From Chthoniobacter sp. (GTDB lineage Bacteria; Verrucomicrobiota; Verrucomicrobiia; Chthoniobacterales; Chthoniobacteraceae): a stretch of DNA of 34,425 nucleotides. The stretch covers positions 1-34,425 of the forward strand of contig JAQGOK010000029.1 of NCBI GenBank assembly GCA_028293645.1, written 5' to 3'. A program made the translations under genes and the position numbers. Below are positions 22,329-30,948 of the stretch, in pieces. Numbering within the stretch: the first letter of the stretch is position 1; every line of letters starts with the position of its first letter. The notes under the pieces are model-generated. The model saw only the letters and a program-made list of their open reading frames with translations, ran no database searches and had not been told where the DNA came from.

Positions 22329-23087
22329 ATGAAACGCCCGGTTCTACTCTACGCTCTCCTCTTCCTTTTCAGCGGACGCGCCCTCGCGAATGAACAGGTT
22401 CGCGACGTGCAGAGTGAACTGAAAGGGCTGGGTTTCTACTACGGGGAAATCAACGGGCAAACTACTGCGGAGACCACCGCCGCGATCCGTCGCTACCAAA
22501 TCCGCAATGGCCTCGAAGTCACAGGGACATTGACGGCGGAAACTCTTGCTGCACTGGGAAAGGGTCCGGCACCGGTGACTCCGCAAGCGCCGGCTGCGAA
22601 GCGATCGAATCCGCCGGCTCCTCCACCAACGGTTGAAGAAAAGGATCGGAAGTTTTTGCAGCGCGAAGAAGCCGCTCCGACGACTCCTGCGGCTCCTCTC
22701 TCTCCCGCTCCGAGGGATTTGCGGGCAGATCCTTCCGTCGTCCCGCCCCCTGCTCCGCTGGAACATCCTTCCGCGGATTTCCCGGTGCTTTTTGAAGACA
22801 CACCGTATGCGATCGCGCCGCCTGAGGTACAGGAAGCCACTCTGCGTCGGGCGCAAAGTCTCTTGGCGAGTCGCGGCTTCTACCGGGAAGTCATTGATGG
22901 CCTGCCCGGACCCGCTACGGAAGAAGCGCTTCTCACGTATCAGCAAATCAGCCGACTGCCGCTGACCGGCCGCCTCGACATGCAGACGCTCAGCGCGTTG
23001 CGCCTCCTGCCGACCCGGTCGGTTCCAGTTCCCCGCCGCCTCCCTCCGGAGCGGCGTGACGTTTACCGAGGGATCTGGATCCGCTAG
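22329..23087 (+). CDS. Secreted protein with two peptidoglycan-binding domains
   Basis: A 252-residue periplasmic protein. Signal peptide: MKRPVLLYALLFLFSGRALA. Domain 1 (about 23-80) reads VQSELKGLGFYYGEINGQTT, then AIRRYQIRNGLEVTGTLTAE, a classic PG_binding_1 helix bundle. A Pro/Ala-rich linker (~85-160) follows. Domain 2 (~175-235) reads RRAQSLLASRGFYREVIDGL, then EEALLTYQQISRLPLTGRLD. There is no catalytic domain, so it may help position the neighbouring amidase on the wall. It starts 40 bases after the amidase. Its last 98 bases overlap the 3' end of the convergent DUF3108 gene. Confidence 0.88.
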   Translation: MKRPVLLYALLFLFSGRALANEQVRDVQSELKGLGFYYGEINGQTTAETTAAIRRYQIRNGLEVTGTLTAETLAALGKGPAPVTPQAPAAKRSNPPAPPPTVEEKDRKFLQREEAAPTTPAAPLSPAPRDLRADPSVVPPPAPLEHPSADFPVLFEDTPYAIAPPEVQEATLRRAQSLLASRGFYREVIDGLPGPATEEALLTYQQISRLPLTGRLDMQTLSALRLLPTRSVPVPRRLPPERRDVYRGIWIR

Positions 23088-23877
23088 GATCCTTCGCCAA
23101 AGCGACCGTCTTCAGCTCAGCCCAGACGCTGCCGACAAAAACCTCGGCCTTCACTTTCAGCAGCAGCCGATCGTCGTCATCGGAGAGCCAACCCACCGCC
23201 TGCTTGAACTTTTTGTGGGTCTCCAGTTTCAGGTCCTTCGTGACTCGCTGGAGCGCGATCTCCAGCTTGACTGCGGCATGCTGCCTGCCCCCGGCCTTGA
23301 GCTGTTCGGGTCCGATCACATCGACCCGGGCGAGGTAAGCGGCTTTCCCCGGATAAACGACAAAGCTGTATCGGTCACCCGTCTGCAACGGCTGACTGCG
23401 CACAAACAGAAGTGCTGTTTGGAGATCGAAAAGATCGGGGCACTTGAACTTCTTCAGCTTCGGTGGCGTGGCGCCGGGCGGCGAAGTTTTGTGCAGCCGC
23501 ACCACCCCTTCGGGCGAGAAATCCGCGGTTACCTGTTCGACCTCGTCTCGATAGGTCTCGGTTTGCTGCAATCGGATGGGCCGCAACGTCACGCCGTTGC
23601 AAAGTGCAGAGTGCTGCGCATCCATGCGCCACATCGCGCGCACCGCCCCCACGCTGCGCGCGTTAACCTTTAGCTGCAGCACGCCTTCAGACTCCTGAGA
23701 GTAGTCGAAATCAGCGGTCGCAGCCGTGAATGCGCCCCAGCCGAATTCGTAGCTCGCCTTCATCGGTCGCAGCGGAGCGAAGCCGCCCGGCGTTGCTGGC
23801 GTGAGGTCATCGCGCCAGTCCCCGCCCATCGCGGTGAGCGTCAGCCAGCCAAAGATCACGGCTGTGCAGATCCTCAT
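22990..23877 (-). CDS. DUF3108 family secreted protein
   Basis: A 295-residue protein with a signal peptide (MRICTAVIFGWLTLTAMGG). The mature part follows the DUF3108 layout: KASYEFGWGAFTAATADFDY, then WRMDAQHSALCNGVTLRPIR, FDLQTALLFVRSQPLQTGDR and YSFVVYPGKAAYLARV. The protein is predicted to be a beta-rich periplasmic or outer-membrane-associated protein; biochemical function is unknown. It is the last gene of the Bat operon, overlapping the batE stop by four bases (ATGA). The C-terminal ~30 residues (Gly/Pro/Arg-rich) lie opposite the peptidoglycan-binding gene and are probably a non-conserved tail. Confidence 0.85.
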   Translation of the reverse strand: MRICTAVIFGWLTLTAMGGDWRDDLTPATPGGFAPLRPMKASYEFGWGAFTAATADFDYSQESEGVLQLKVNARSVGAVRAMWRMDAQHSALCNGVTLRPIRLQQTETYRDEVEQVTADFSPEGVVRLHKTSPPGATPPKLKKFKCPDLFDLQTALLFVRSQPLQTGDRYSFVVYPGKAAYLARVDVIGPEQLKAGGRQHAAVKLEIALQRVTKDLKLETHKKFKQAVGWLSDDDDRLLLKVKAEVFVGSVWAELKTVALAKDPSGSRSLGKRHAAPEGGGGELEPTGSAGGATR

Positions 23878-24599
23878 GAGCGGGAAATGCGCACCTGTTC
23901 GAGCTGTCCCGCTGGCACCCAGCCACGCCGGTTACCAGGCAACTCACAGTAGGTCCATTCCCCGCGCTCGCTCAGCACTCGCACCTGGCTGCCGGCATTC
24001 AGGGTCTCGACTACTCCGGCCGCATCCGCGGGGGCAAGGCGCGCGGGTAGAGATGGCGCCGTGATGATCGCCACCGAGCGTCCGCGTTCCAAATGCCAGA
24101 TTCCGAGAGCCGCATAGCCCGTCACCACACCGAGCGCGCAAGCAAACAGCCCCAGGCTGCTGCGCGATTTGCCCAGGGCGAGACCAGCGAGACAGGCGAC
24201 GGCTGCCCAGCCCGCGATGCTCGCGACGAGCACATAAACATCTGTCCGGATCCGTGGGAATACATGGTCGAGCCACGACGAAGGCCAGAGCTTTGCCCCG
24301 CTCCGTTGGTGCGCCACCGCAAGGTTCGCCCGCGCTTCGGGGTGACCAGGATCCATTGCCAACGCGCGTTCAAATTGAAGAGCCGCGCGCCCGAACTCGC
24401 CCAAACGGAAATAGGTATCACCAAGATTGTAGAAGAGGTTCGCGGTCCACGGCCCGGACCTGGCCAGCGTCTCATACTGATCTCGCGCCTCGGTGAACTG
24501 GCCTTTTTCGAAGAGTTCGTTCGCTTCCTCAAAGCTCGCTGCGCGCAGATCACCGGCCATGCACGCCAGCGCGATGAGGAGCACTTTAAGAGTTCGCAT
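23874..24599 (-). CDS. BatE-like TPR and SH3-domain membrane protein
   Basis: A 241-residue protein: signal peptide (MRTLKVLLIALACMAGDLRA), TPR repeats at about 22-95 (FEEANELFEKGQFTEARDQY, then NLFYNLGDTYFRLGEFGRAA), two membrane helices at ~120-165, and a C-terminal SH3-like domain (LNAGSQVRVLSERGEWTYCE, then GWVPAGQL). This is the BatE arrangement. Bat proteins form a periplasm-facing complex linked to stress tolerance; TPRs presumably scaffold BatA, BatB and BatD. Its start overlaps the batD stop by 14 bases. Confidence 0.87.
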   Translation of the reverse strand: MRTLKVLLIALACMAGDLRAASFEEANELFEKGQFTEARDQYETLARSGPWTANLFYNLGDTYFRLGEFGRAALQFERALAMDPGHPEARANLAVAHQRSGAKLWPSSWLDHVFPRIRTDVYVLVASIAGWAAVACLAGLALGKSRSSLGLFACALGVVTGYAALGIWHLERGRSVAIITAPSLPARLAPADAAGVVETLNAGSQVRVLSERGEWTYCELPGNRRGWVPAGQLEQVRISRS

Positions 24600-26409
24600 G
24601 GCTTTGTCGGTAGCGTTCGATGACCTGCAACACTCGTTCGCGAGTCATCGTCGTGCCGGACCCATCGGTGCCGCCACCGCCGGCGTAGAGAAGCTCGCCA
24701 CGCGCATCGAAGATCGCCTCGATTTCACGTGCGGTTTCTTCATCAAGCCGTCGCGCCCCGATCGCGGCCGCGGCATCGATACTCGCCGGATCACGTCCGG
24801 AGGACGCTGCCGCTTCGAGCTGAAGCAGCCGTGCTGCGTCATCGAGAAATGCGGGCGAACCCGGCGCGCTGTGGCCCAAGCGGGCCTGGAGCCTTGCGCG
24901 CTCCAGCTTCCACTCGTGCTTGCGCCGGGTTTCGGGATCAACGCGGAGAAAACGGACGCCGACGAGTGCCAGCAGAATTCCCAGCGGAACCAGCTGGGCG
25001 AGCCAAAAACCGCGTCGCGCGTAGATCGGCTCAAACGACTCCCGCACCTGCCCGTGATCGTAGCGCAAGCCCAGGATGTCATTCGCGGCGGCCGGTGGTT
25101 TCGCCTCCGCGGCGATCGCCGCGTCGGCCCTCTGGTCAGCAGACGGCGGCGCAGGATTGGGCGCGGGCCGTTCCACCCCTGTCACCGCCAGAGGTGCTGA
25201 CTTGCTTTGCAGCGACACGTATTTCGCGGCCACCGGATCAAAGTAGGAAAAGCTGAATTGCGGCATCGCCGATTTCTTCACCTCGGGAATGACCGCGACG
25301 CTGAACGTCTTCGCGCCGCTAATTCCCACCTCATCGTCCGGCTTGAATTCCTGTGAAGGAGGATACGCGCGCCAGCCCGTCGGATCCGATAGCAGCGGCG
25401 CTCCCATCCGATTGAAATTCCCGCGCCCGCGGACGGTCAGCTTCATGGTCACTGGGTCGCCGATGTTCACCTGCCGCGGGCTGCCCTCCGCGGAAAGCGT
25501 GAACTGCCCGACCGCGCCGGAGAAATCATCCGGCCGTCCAGCCGCGGGCAGCGGTTTCACCTCGATCTCCACCGGTCTCGTTTGCGCCTTGAAAGCCTGA
25601 TTGGCGGCGAAGAACGGGTCGCCGAAGACGTCATCATCGAAGAGATCAAAAATCGAGCGCTGCCGGTTGCGCTGCGCACGCGGCACGCGGGCAACAAACG
25701 CGATCTCAGCTGGCCCAAGCGTCAGCTTGCCTGCTTTGCTCGGAGTCACCGCTGTCCGATAGATCAGCACCTTATACTCGCGGCCATCGATCTGCTGCTG
25801 CTCCTCCCGCGGCGCCACGATGTCATGAATGGTGAACCCTTCCCCGTGCAGATCCGGCTTGGAATTTGTGCCGGAACGGATTCGTGCATCGATCATCAGC
25901 CGCAATTCGATGGGGATCGCTTCCCCCACATAAGCCGTGTTCTTCGGCACCACGATCTCAGCCCGGGCGATCTCTTCCTTGCCTCCGTTCCCCTGCCCGG
26001 TTCTCGGCTCCGCGGTCAGCCCTACTGGCTGGGTTTTCAACTGCACGCCGTCCACTGCGACGTCGATCGCGGGGATGGTGAAGCTGCCCGCACGCTGCGG
26101 GACCACTTGATAAATGAAGGTGACGCTCGTCTCGCTCTGAGAGATGCCGTTGGAAAAGCGCATCACCGAACTTCGCGACGGGCCCACGTAGCGAATATCG
26201 AGTCCGTCCGCCTGCACCTCGGGCGCGGCCGGCAGCTGACGCGCCCCGTTGACTTTGATCTCGAAGCGCAAGTTCTCGCCCACGCCCGCGACCCGCTGGG
26301 AAAGATTCGCAGCGGCGGAAAGCTCAGCGGCAAAGACGTCGCCAGCCCAGGCCAGCAGGGCCACCATCAACACGAGCCAAGAACTGCGAATTGGATGTGA
26401 GCTGCGCAT
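24586..26409 (-). CDS. batD: BatD-like oxygen tolerance protein
   Basis: A 607-residue protein. Signal peptide: SSWLVLMVALLAWAGDVFA. Several beta-sandwich repeats follow (RVAGVGENLRFEIKVNGARQ; IVVPKNTAYVGEAIPIELRL; RQVNIGDPVTMKLTVRGRGN), typical of BatD. A membrane helix lies near residue 465 (FWLAQLVPLGILLALVGVRFL), then a ~130-residue cytoplasmic tail. BatD is thought to scaffold BatA/BatB in the periplasm. ATG 26409 is preferred; GTG 26415 would overlap the batB/C stop as GTGA and is equally plausible for coupling. Confidence 0.88.
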   Translation of the reverse strand: MRSSHPIRSSWLVLMVALLAWAGDVFAAELSAAANLSQRVAGVGENLRFEIKVNGARQLPAAPEVQADGLDIRYVGPSRSSVMRFSNGISQSETSVTFIYQVVPQRAGSFTIPAIDVAVDGVQLKTQPVGLTAEPRTGQGNGGKEEIARAEIVVPKNTAYVGEAIPIELRLMIDARIRSGTNSKPDLHGEGFTIHDIVAPREEQQQIDGREYKVLIYRTAVTPSKAGKLTLGPAEIAFVARVPRAQRNRQRSIFDLFDDDVFGDPFFAANQAFKAQTRPVEIEVKPLPAAGRPDDFSGAVGQFTLSAEGSPRQVNIGDPVTMKLTVRGRGNFNRMGAPLLSDPTGWRAYPPSQEFKPDDEVGISGAKTFSVAVIPEVKKSAMPQFSFSYFDPVAAKYVSLQSKSAPLAVTGVERPAPNPAPPSADQRADAAIAAEAKPPAAANDILGLRYDHGQVRESFEPIYARRGFWLAQLVPLGILLALVGVRFLRVDPETRRKHEWKLERARLQARLGHSAPGSPAFLDDAARLLQLEAAASSGRDPASIDAAAAIGARRLDEETAREIEAIFDARGELLYAGGGGTDGSGTTMTRERVLQVIERYRQSHANS

Positions 26410-26411
26410 AG

Positions 26412-28469
26412 TCACCAATCTTTCATCACAGGTGCCGCGCCACGTCGTTCACGACGAAGCAGTTGGACCCGGCCTTCTTCGCTTTTCAGCGAATCGAGCA
26501 GTGCTTTCGCCTGCTGTTCAGTCATCCGACCCTCTGCCGCGGCCGCAGCTTCCGCCGCTGCTTGCTCCTCCGCGCTCGGCTCGCCTGCTTCCTGCGAAGC
26601 CTGCGCTTTCACCTCTCCCGACGGTTTCTTGCCGGCCTCACCCGGAGGCGGCTGGGCCTTCTGATCGCCAGCGTGCTCACCTGGTTCGCCGGGCTCCTTC
26701 CCAGCATCCGGTTTGCCGTCTTTCTGCGGCTTGCCCGATTCGCCCGGCTTCGGCTCTTGCGGTTTTCCCTCGGCGCCGGATTCCGGTTTTCCATCGGCAG
26801 AATCCTTCGGCTGCCCATCCCCGGATTGCTTCTCTTCGCCCGATTTGGGCTCCTGCTTCTCCTCACCGGACTTGGAGGGCTGCTGGTCCTCGCCCTTGTC
26901 GCCCTTGCTTTGCTGATCCTCGGAACCCGCCTTCTCGTCCTTGGGATCTTCGCCTTTGTCGTCCTTCTTCTGTTCTTCCTTCTTTTGCTCCTCGTTCTTC
27001 TCGGACTGCTGCTCCTTCTCCAGCTCTTCAAGCATCTTGCGGACAACATTCCGATTGTGCTCCGCGTTGGAATTCTTCGGGTCCACCTTCAGCGCTTGAT
27101 CGTAATGCTGCACCGCATTCTTCCACTCGCGCACTTTCGGCTCCTTCTCCTTCTGGGCGGCTCCCCGCTGAAAGAGCGTGTTGGCCAGATTGTATTCTGC
27201 CTTCGAGCGCAGCTGCGGCTCAGGTGAGGTCACCGCTTTCGCGAATGCTTCCAACGCGCGGTCGTACTCGCCGGCTTTGTAAGCCGCGCTCCCGAGATTA
27301 AACTGCAACGCCTCGACCTCCGGGCGGCGGCTCGCCTCTTTCGCAAACAGCTCTGCCGCGGCTTTGTAATCCTGCTGCTCGTAAGCCGCCATCGCGCCGC
27401 TCTTCGCCTGTGCCGGCAGCGGGAGCAGGAGGAAGACGAGCGCCACACCTCGGATCGCGGCGGCCCGCCATGCGGAGCGACGCCGCTCGCCCGTGAGCAA
27501 CGCGCCGCTGAGCGCAACAATCGCGACTGCCAGCGGCCAATGGTATTGCTCGATCGGCTGGCGCGCCATTTTCGCATCGATCTCTTTTTCGTTCATCTGT
27601 TGGAAGCCTTCACGGACCACCCGCGTCATTTCGGCCGGTCCACTTTGCAGACGAACGTAGAAGCCTCCGGTCACTTCCGCAATTTTCTGCAGGCGCGGCT
27701 CATCGAGACGCGACTTCACAAATTCCCCCTTCGCATCCCGCACGAACTCGGTGCCGCCAGCGCTGCCGGTGACGGGAATCAACGAGCCCTCCGGTGAACC
27801 GAGCCCGACGGCAAAAATGCGCAGCAAGTCGCGGCTCTCCGTGGCCACTTTCACGCCGTCCGCGTCGAGTTCTTCGCCGTCGGTGAAAACAACGAGCGCC
27901 CGATTGTCGCTCTCCCCTTTCCCGAAGGCATCCACCGCCACCCGAATCGCCTCCGCAAGATTCGTCCCGCCGCGCGGGATGAGATCGACGTCGAACTCTT
28001 CGAGCGACGTCATGATCGCACTGAAGTCCGCGGTCAGCGGCGCTTGCAAAAAGGCATTTCCCGCAAACGCGATCAGCCCGACACGATCCCCCTCGAGCTG
28101 GGCGATCAAATCCTGTGCCGCCAGCCTGGCACGCGCCAGCCGACTCGGTGCCAGATCGTTGGCGAGCATGCTGCGCGAGACATCGATCGCGATCAAAACG
28201 TCGCGACCCTTCCGCTGGCTATGTTGCCAGGTGAAGCCGTATTGCGGCCGAGCGAGGCTCACGATTGCGCCGGCGGCCGCGAGCAGCAGCAGCGCAAAAC
28301 GCCACCGCCGCTTTCCGACGCTGATCGTACCGGCGAGCCGATCTTCGAGGCGGGCCGCAACCAACGTGCGCAGCAATTTGCGCCGCCGTGCTTCACTCCC
28401 GATGAACAGCGCGAGCAGCAACGGGAGCAGCAGCAGAGCCCAGAACCACTGAGGCTGAGCAAACGTCAC
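26412..28469 (-). CDS. BatB/BatC fusion: vWA domain plus TPR and low-complexity tail
   Basis: A 685-residue fusion. Two N-terminal membrane helices (about 7-24 and 57-73) precede a von Willebrand A domain with the MIDAS motif Asp96-x-Ser98-x-Ser100 (DVSRSM) and VVFTDGEE. A third helix near 323-340 and a fourth at ~355-372 follow. TPR repeats come next (~375-490; FNLGSAAYKAGEYDRALEAF, then AEYNLANTLFQRG). Residues ~495-640 are extremely Lys/Glu/Gln/Pro/Gly-rich, as in BatC tails. In many genomes batB and batC are separate genes. GTG 28469 was chosen because AGGAGG lies five bases upstream; the frame extends further but overlaps batA. Confidence 0.88.
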   Translation of the reverse strand: MTFAQPQWFWALLLLPLLLALFIGSEARRRKLLRTLVAARLEDRLAGTISVGKRRWRFALLLLAAAGAIVSLARPQYGFTWQHSQRKGRDVLIAIDVSRSMLANDLAPSRLARARLAAQDLIAQLEGDRVGLIAFAGNAFLQAPLTADFSAIMTSLEEFDVDLIPRGGTNLAEAIRVAVDAFGKGESDNRALVVFTDGEELDADGVKVATESRDLLRIFAVGLGSPEGSLIPVTGSAGGTEFVRDAKGEFVKSRLDEPRLQKIAEVTGGFYVRLQSGPAEMTRVVREGFQQMNEKEIDAKMARQPIEQYHWPLAVAIVALSGALLTGERRRSAWRAAAIRGVALVFLLLPLPAQAKSGAMAAYEQQDYKAAAELFAKEASRRPEVEALQFNLGSAAYKAGEYDRALEAFAKAVTSPEPQLRSKAEYNLANTLFQRGAAQKEKEPKVREWKNAVQHYDQALKVDPKNSNAEHNRNVVRKMLEELEKEQQSEKNEEQKKEEQKKDDKGEDPKDEKAGSEDQQSKGDKGEDQQPSKSGEEKQEPKSGEEKQSGDGQPKDSADGKPESGAEGKPQEPKPGESGKPQKDGKPDAGKEPGEPGEHAGDQKAQPPPGEAGKKPSGEVKAQASQEAGEPSAEEQAAAEAAAAAEGRMTEQQAKALLDSLKSEEGRVQLLRRERRGAAPVMKDW

Positions 28470-28491
28470 GCGCGCCTCCTTTCCGCGGTCC

Positions 28492-29526
28492 TCACGGCAA
28501 CCTCCTCGCCAGGGCCTCGCCAAAGATCAGCTGCAACGCGAGCAGTCCGAAGCCCGCGCCGAGCAGCCATGGGAAAAGATCGCGATACTGCCGATACTGC
28601 GTCAGCTCGATCGTGGATTTCTCGAGTTTGTCGATCTCGTCGAAAATCTGTTTGAGCGAACGCGAGTCCGTTGCCCGGAAAAACTTCCCCTGCCCCATCT
28701 CGGCGATCTTCTTCAAAGTCGGCTCATCCACCCGCACCTCCTGCTGTTGGTAAACCTTGCGCCCAAACGGGTCCCATCCCGGAACCGGGGCGAACCCGCG
28801 CGTGCCCATGGCGACAGTGTAAATTTTAATCTGCAACACGTTCGCCGCCTCCGCCGCATCCGTGGGAGTGATCCTGCCCGCGTTGTTTTCACCATCCGTT
28901 AGCAGAATGAGAATGCGGCTTTTCGCTTCGCGATTCTTCAGCCGGTTTGCCGCGGAGGCGATGGCCGATCCAATCGCGGTGCCGTCTTCGATCTGCCGAT
29001 CTTCGTATTGCGCCATGCGCACCCGCTCCAGATTCTTCAGGAGCCAATCGTGATCGAGCGTGAGCGGGCTGATGAGGTAGGGGTGCGCTGCGAACGCGGT
29101 GATACCAATCCGATCATTGCGCCGGGCCTCGATGAATTGCTCCGCCACGTTCTTGAGCGCGACGAGCCGGTTCACGCGCTCGCCACCGACCGTGAAGTCT
29201 TCCGCGATCATCGAACTCGAGACGTCCATCACCAGCATGATATCGATGCCGCTGGCCTCAACATGGCTGCGCGTTTTCCCCTGCTGCGGTCTCGCCAGCG
29301 CGATGATGAAGAGCGCGAGCGCAGCGTGGAGCAGCCCGCTTGACCAGCCGCCGGCGCGCGCCCGGCGTGGCTTGCCGAGCGCATGCAGCGGACGCAGCGA
29401 TGAAAAGATCACGGCCGGCGCCGCACCGCGCGCTCCCCGCAGGAACGCGAGCACCGGCACCAGGAGCAACAGCAAGAGCAGCCATGGATGCGCGAATGAG
29501 ATCGGACCCTCTCGCAACCAGTTCAT
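28492..29526 (-). CDS. batA: BatA-like vWA-domain membrane protein
   Basis: A 344-residue protein with the BatA layout: N-terminal helices (~14-30 and 62-78), a central vWA domain with MIDAS Asp101-x-Ser103-x-Ser105 (DVSSSM) and ILLTDGENN, and a C-terminal helix (PWLLGAGFGLLALQLIFG). Metal binding at the MIDAS site would mediate contact with partner Bat proteins or substrates. ATG 29526 overlaps the DUF4381 stop as ATGA. The same frame extends upstream of this ATG, but only antisense-like sequence is encoded there. Confidence 0.9.
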   Translation of the reverse strand: MNWLREGPISFAHPWLLLLLLLVPVLAFLRGARGAAPAVIFSSLRPLHALGKPRRARAGGWSSGLLHAALALFIIALARPQQGKTRSHVEASGIDIMLVMDVSSSMIAEDFTVGGERVNRLVALKNVAEQFIEARRNDRIGITAFAAHPYLISPLTLDHDWLLKNLERVRMAQYEDRQIEDGTAIGSAIASAANRLKNREAKSRILILLTDGENNAGRITPTDAAEAANVLQIKIYTVAMGTRGFAPVPGWDPFGRKVYQQQEVRVDEPTLKKIAEMGQGKFFRATDSRSLKQIFDEIDKLEKSTIELTQYRQYRDLFPWLLGAGFGLLALQLIFGEALARRLP

Positions 29527-30038
29527 GAGCGGCCTCCTTGCACAAACGCCGCGGCGCTTTCGAGCAGCGCCGCGTTGTCCTGAGCGCCAGCGTCGATCCG
29601 GGCAAACTTGATCAGATCGCAACGTTCCAAAAAGCGCGCGAGCAACTGGCGATCGTCGTCGGAGAAGCGCGGCGTGCCCGAAATCGCGGCGAGGAATTCG
29701 GGCGAGGTCTGCTGACGCGCATGCAGGTCGTAGGCTGCGGCAATGTAGTCGCGGAGCACATCCGAGACGGCGATGCTGAAAGCGTAAGGCTCCGTCTGAG
29801 GCAGTTGCATCCTCAGCCTTTCCAAGTCGCGCAGCGCTTTCGTTCGCGGAGAGATCGGCGGCGGTCCGGGACGACTCCGCATCCATAGTCGCACCCCAGT
29901 AATCAATCCGCCGAGCAGCGCAATCGCCAGCAGCGCTGCCAGCACCACGACCCATACGGGGTAAGGGAACACATCCACGGGCGGCGCGATGTCGCGGATC
30001 CCTTCCGGCGTGGCCTGGCTGATCGCGGCGAGAATCAT
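29523..30038 (-). CDS. DUF4381 family membrane protein
   Basis: A 171-residue protein with one membrane helix (VWVVVLAALLAIALLGGLIT, about 28-47) and a cytoplasmic helical domain (ALRDLERLRMQ; AFSIAVSDVLRDYIAAAYDL; RFSDDDRQLLARFLERCDL; KFARI). DUF4381 proteins sit between the DUF58 and BatA genes in MoxR/Bat operons, exactly as here. Role unknown, presumably assembly of the complex. Start and stop both overlap neighbours by four bases. Confidence 0.88.
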   Translation of the reverse strand: MILAAISQATPEGIRDIAPPVDVFPYPVWVVVLAALLAIALLGGLITGVRLWMRSRPGPPPISPRTKALRDLERLRMQLPQTEPYAFSIAVSDVLRDYIAAAYDLHARQQTSPEFLAAISGTPRFSDDDRQLLARFLERCDLIKFARIDAGAQDNAALLESAAAFVQGGRS

Positions 30039-30934
30039 CGGATCTGCAAACGGCGCTCGCGCGTGCGAAAGAAGCTGCGCAACGCCGGCACGTAATCGGC
30101 ATCGGTCTTCAACGAGATCGCATCCACACGCTTGCGTCGAAAATCGCGCAACCGCTCGGCGGTCTGCCGCGCTACCTCTGCGGCAAACGCGGTGCGGACG
30201 CGGCGGTTCGAAGTGTCGATCTCGATCTGCTCCCCGGTCTCCGCGTCTTCGAGGGTCAAACGCCCGGCATCCGGCAGCTCTTCCTCTCGCGGATCGACGA
30301 TCGAGATGGCGATCAGATCGTGCCGCCGCGCGGTTACTGAAAGCTGCTTCTCGAAATCCGGCGCCTGGAAATCCGAGATCAAAAAGACCACGGAGCGGCG
30401 GTGCAGAACACGGTTCAGATAATCGAGCGCATCACCGGGAAGCGTCCCTTTGCCCTTCGGTTCGAAGTAGAGGATTTCCCGGATCAGCCGCAAGGTGTGA
30501 AGCCGCCCTTTCTTCGGCGCGATGAACATTTCCACGTGATCCGAAAACAGGATCAGCCCGACCTTGTCGTTGTTGCGGATCGCGCTGAACGCAAAGAGGC
30601 AGGCGACCTCCGCGGCGAGTTCACGCTTGCTCAAATGCACGCTGCCGAACTCACCCGAGGCGCTCACATCGACCACGAGCATCACCGTCAACTCGCGCTC
30701 CTCGGTGAACTTCTTCACATAAGCGTCGCCATGCACTTCGCTGAAACGCGCCGTCACGTTCCAGTCGATCGAGCGCACTTCGTCGCCGGGCTGATACTCG
30801 CGCACTTCTTCGAAGTTCATCCCCCGGCCTTTGAAGACGCTGCGGTATTGCCCCGAAAACGTCGCTGCGACCAAGCCGCGCGTTTTCAGCTCGAGCTTGC
30901 GGATCTTCTTTAGAATGTCGCGCGCCGCTTCCAT
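30035..30934 (-). CDS. DUF58 domain protein
   Basis: A 299-residue protein without membrane segments. The DUF58 signature is clear: GMNFEEVREYQPGDEVRSID followed by WNVTARF (about residues 38-64). A vWA-like region follows with MLVVDVSASGEFG, where the MIDAS-like Asp-x-Ser-x-Ser reads DVSAS. DUF58 proteins are constant partners of MoxR ATPases and are probably clients or adaptors. It starts 14 bases after the moxR stop. Confidence 0.9.
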   Translation of the reverse strand: MEAARDILKKIRKLELKTRGLVAATFSGQYRSVFKGRGMNFEEVREYQPGDEVRSIDWNVTARFSEVHGDAYVKKFTEERELTVMLVVDVSASGEFGSVHLSKRELAAEVACLFAFSAIRNNDKVGLILFSDHVEMFIAPKKGRLHTLRLIREILYFEPKGKGTLPGDALDYLNRVLHRRSVVFLISDFQAPDFEKQLSVTARRHDLIAISIVDPREEELPDAGRLTLEDAETGEQIEIDTSNRRVRTAFAAEVARQTAERLRDFRRKRVDAISLKTDADYVPALRSFFRTRERRLQIR

Positions 30935-30948
30935 GCCTGCGCTGCTGC

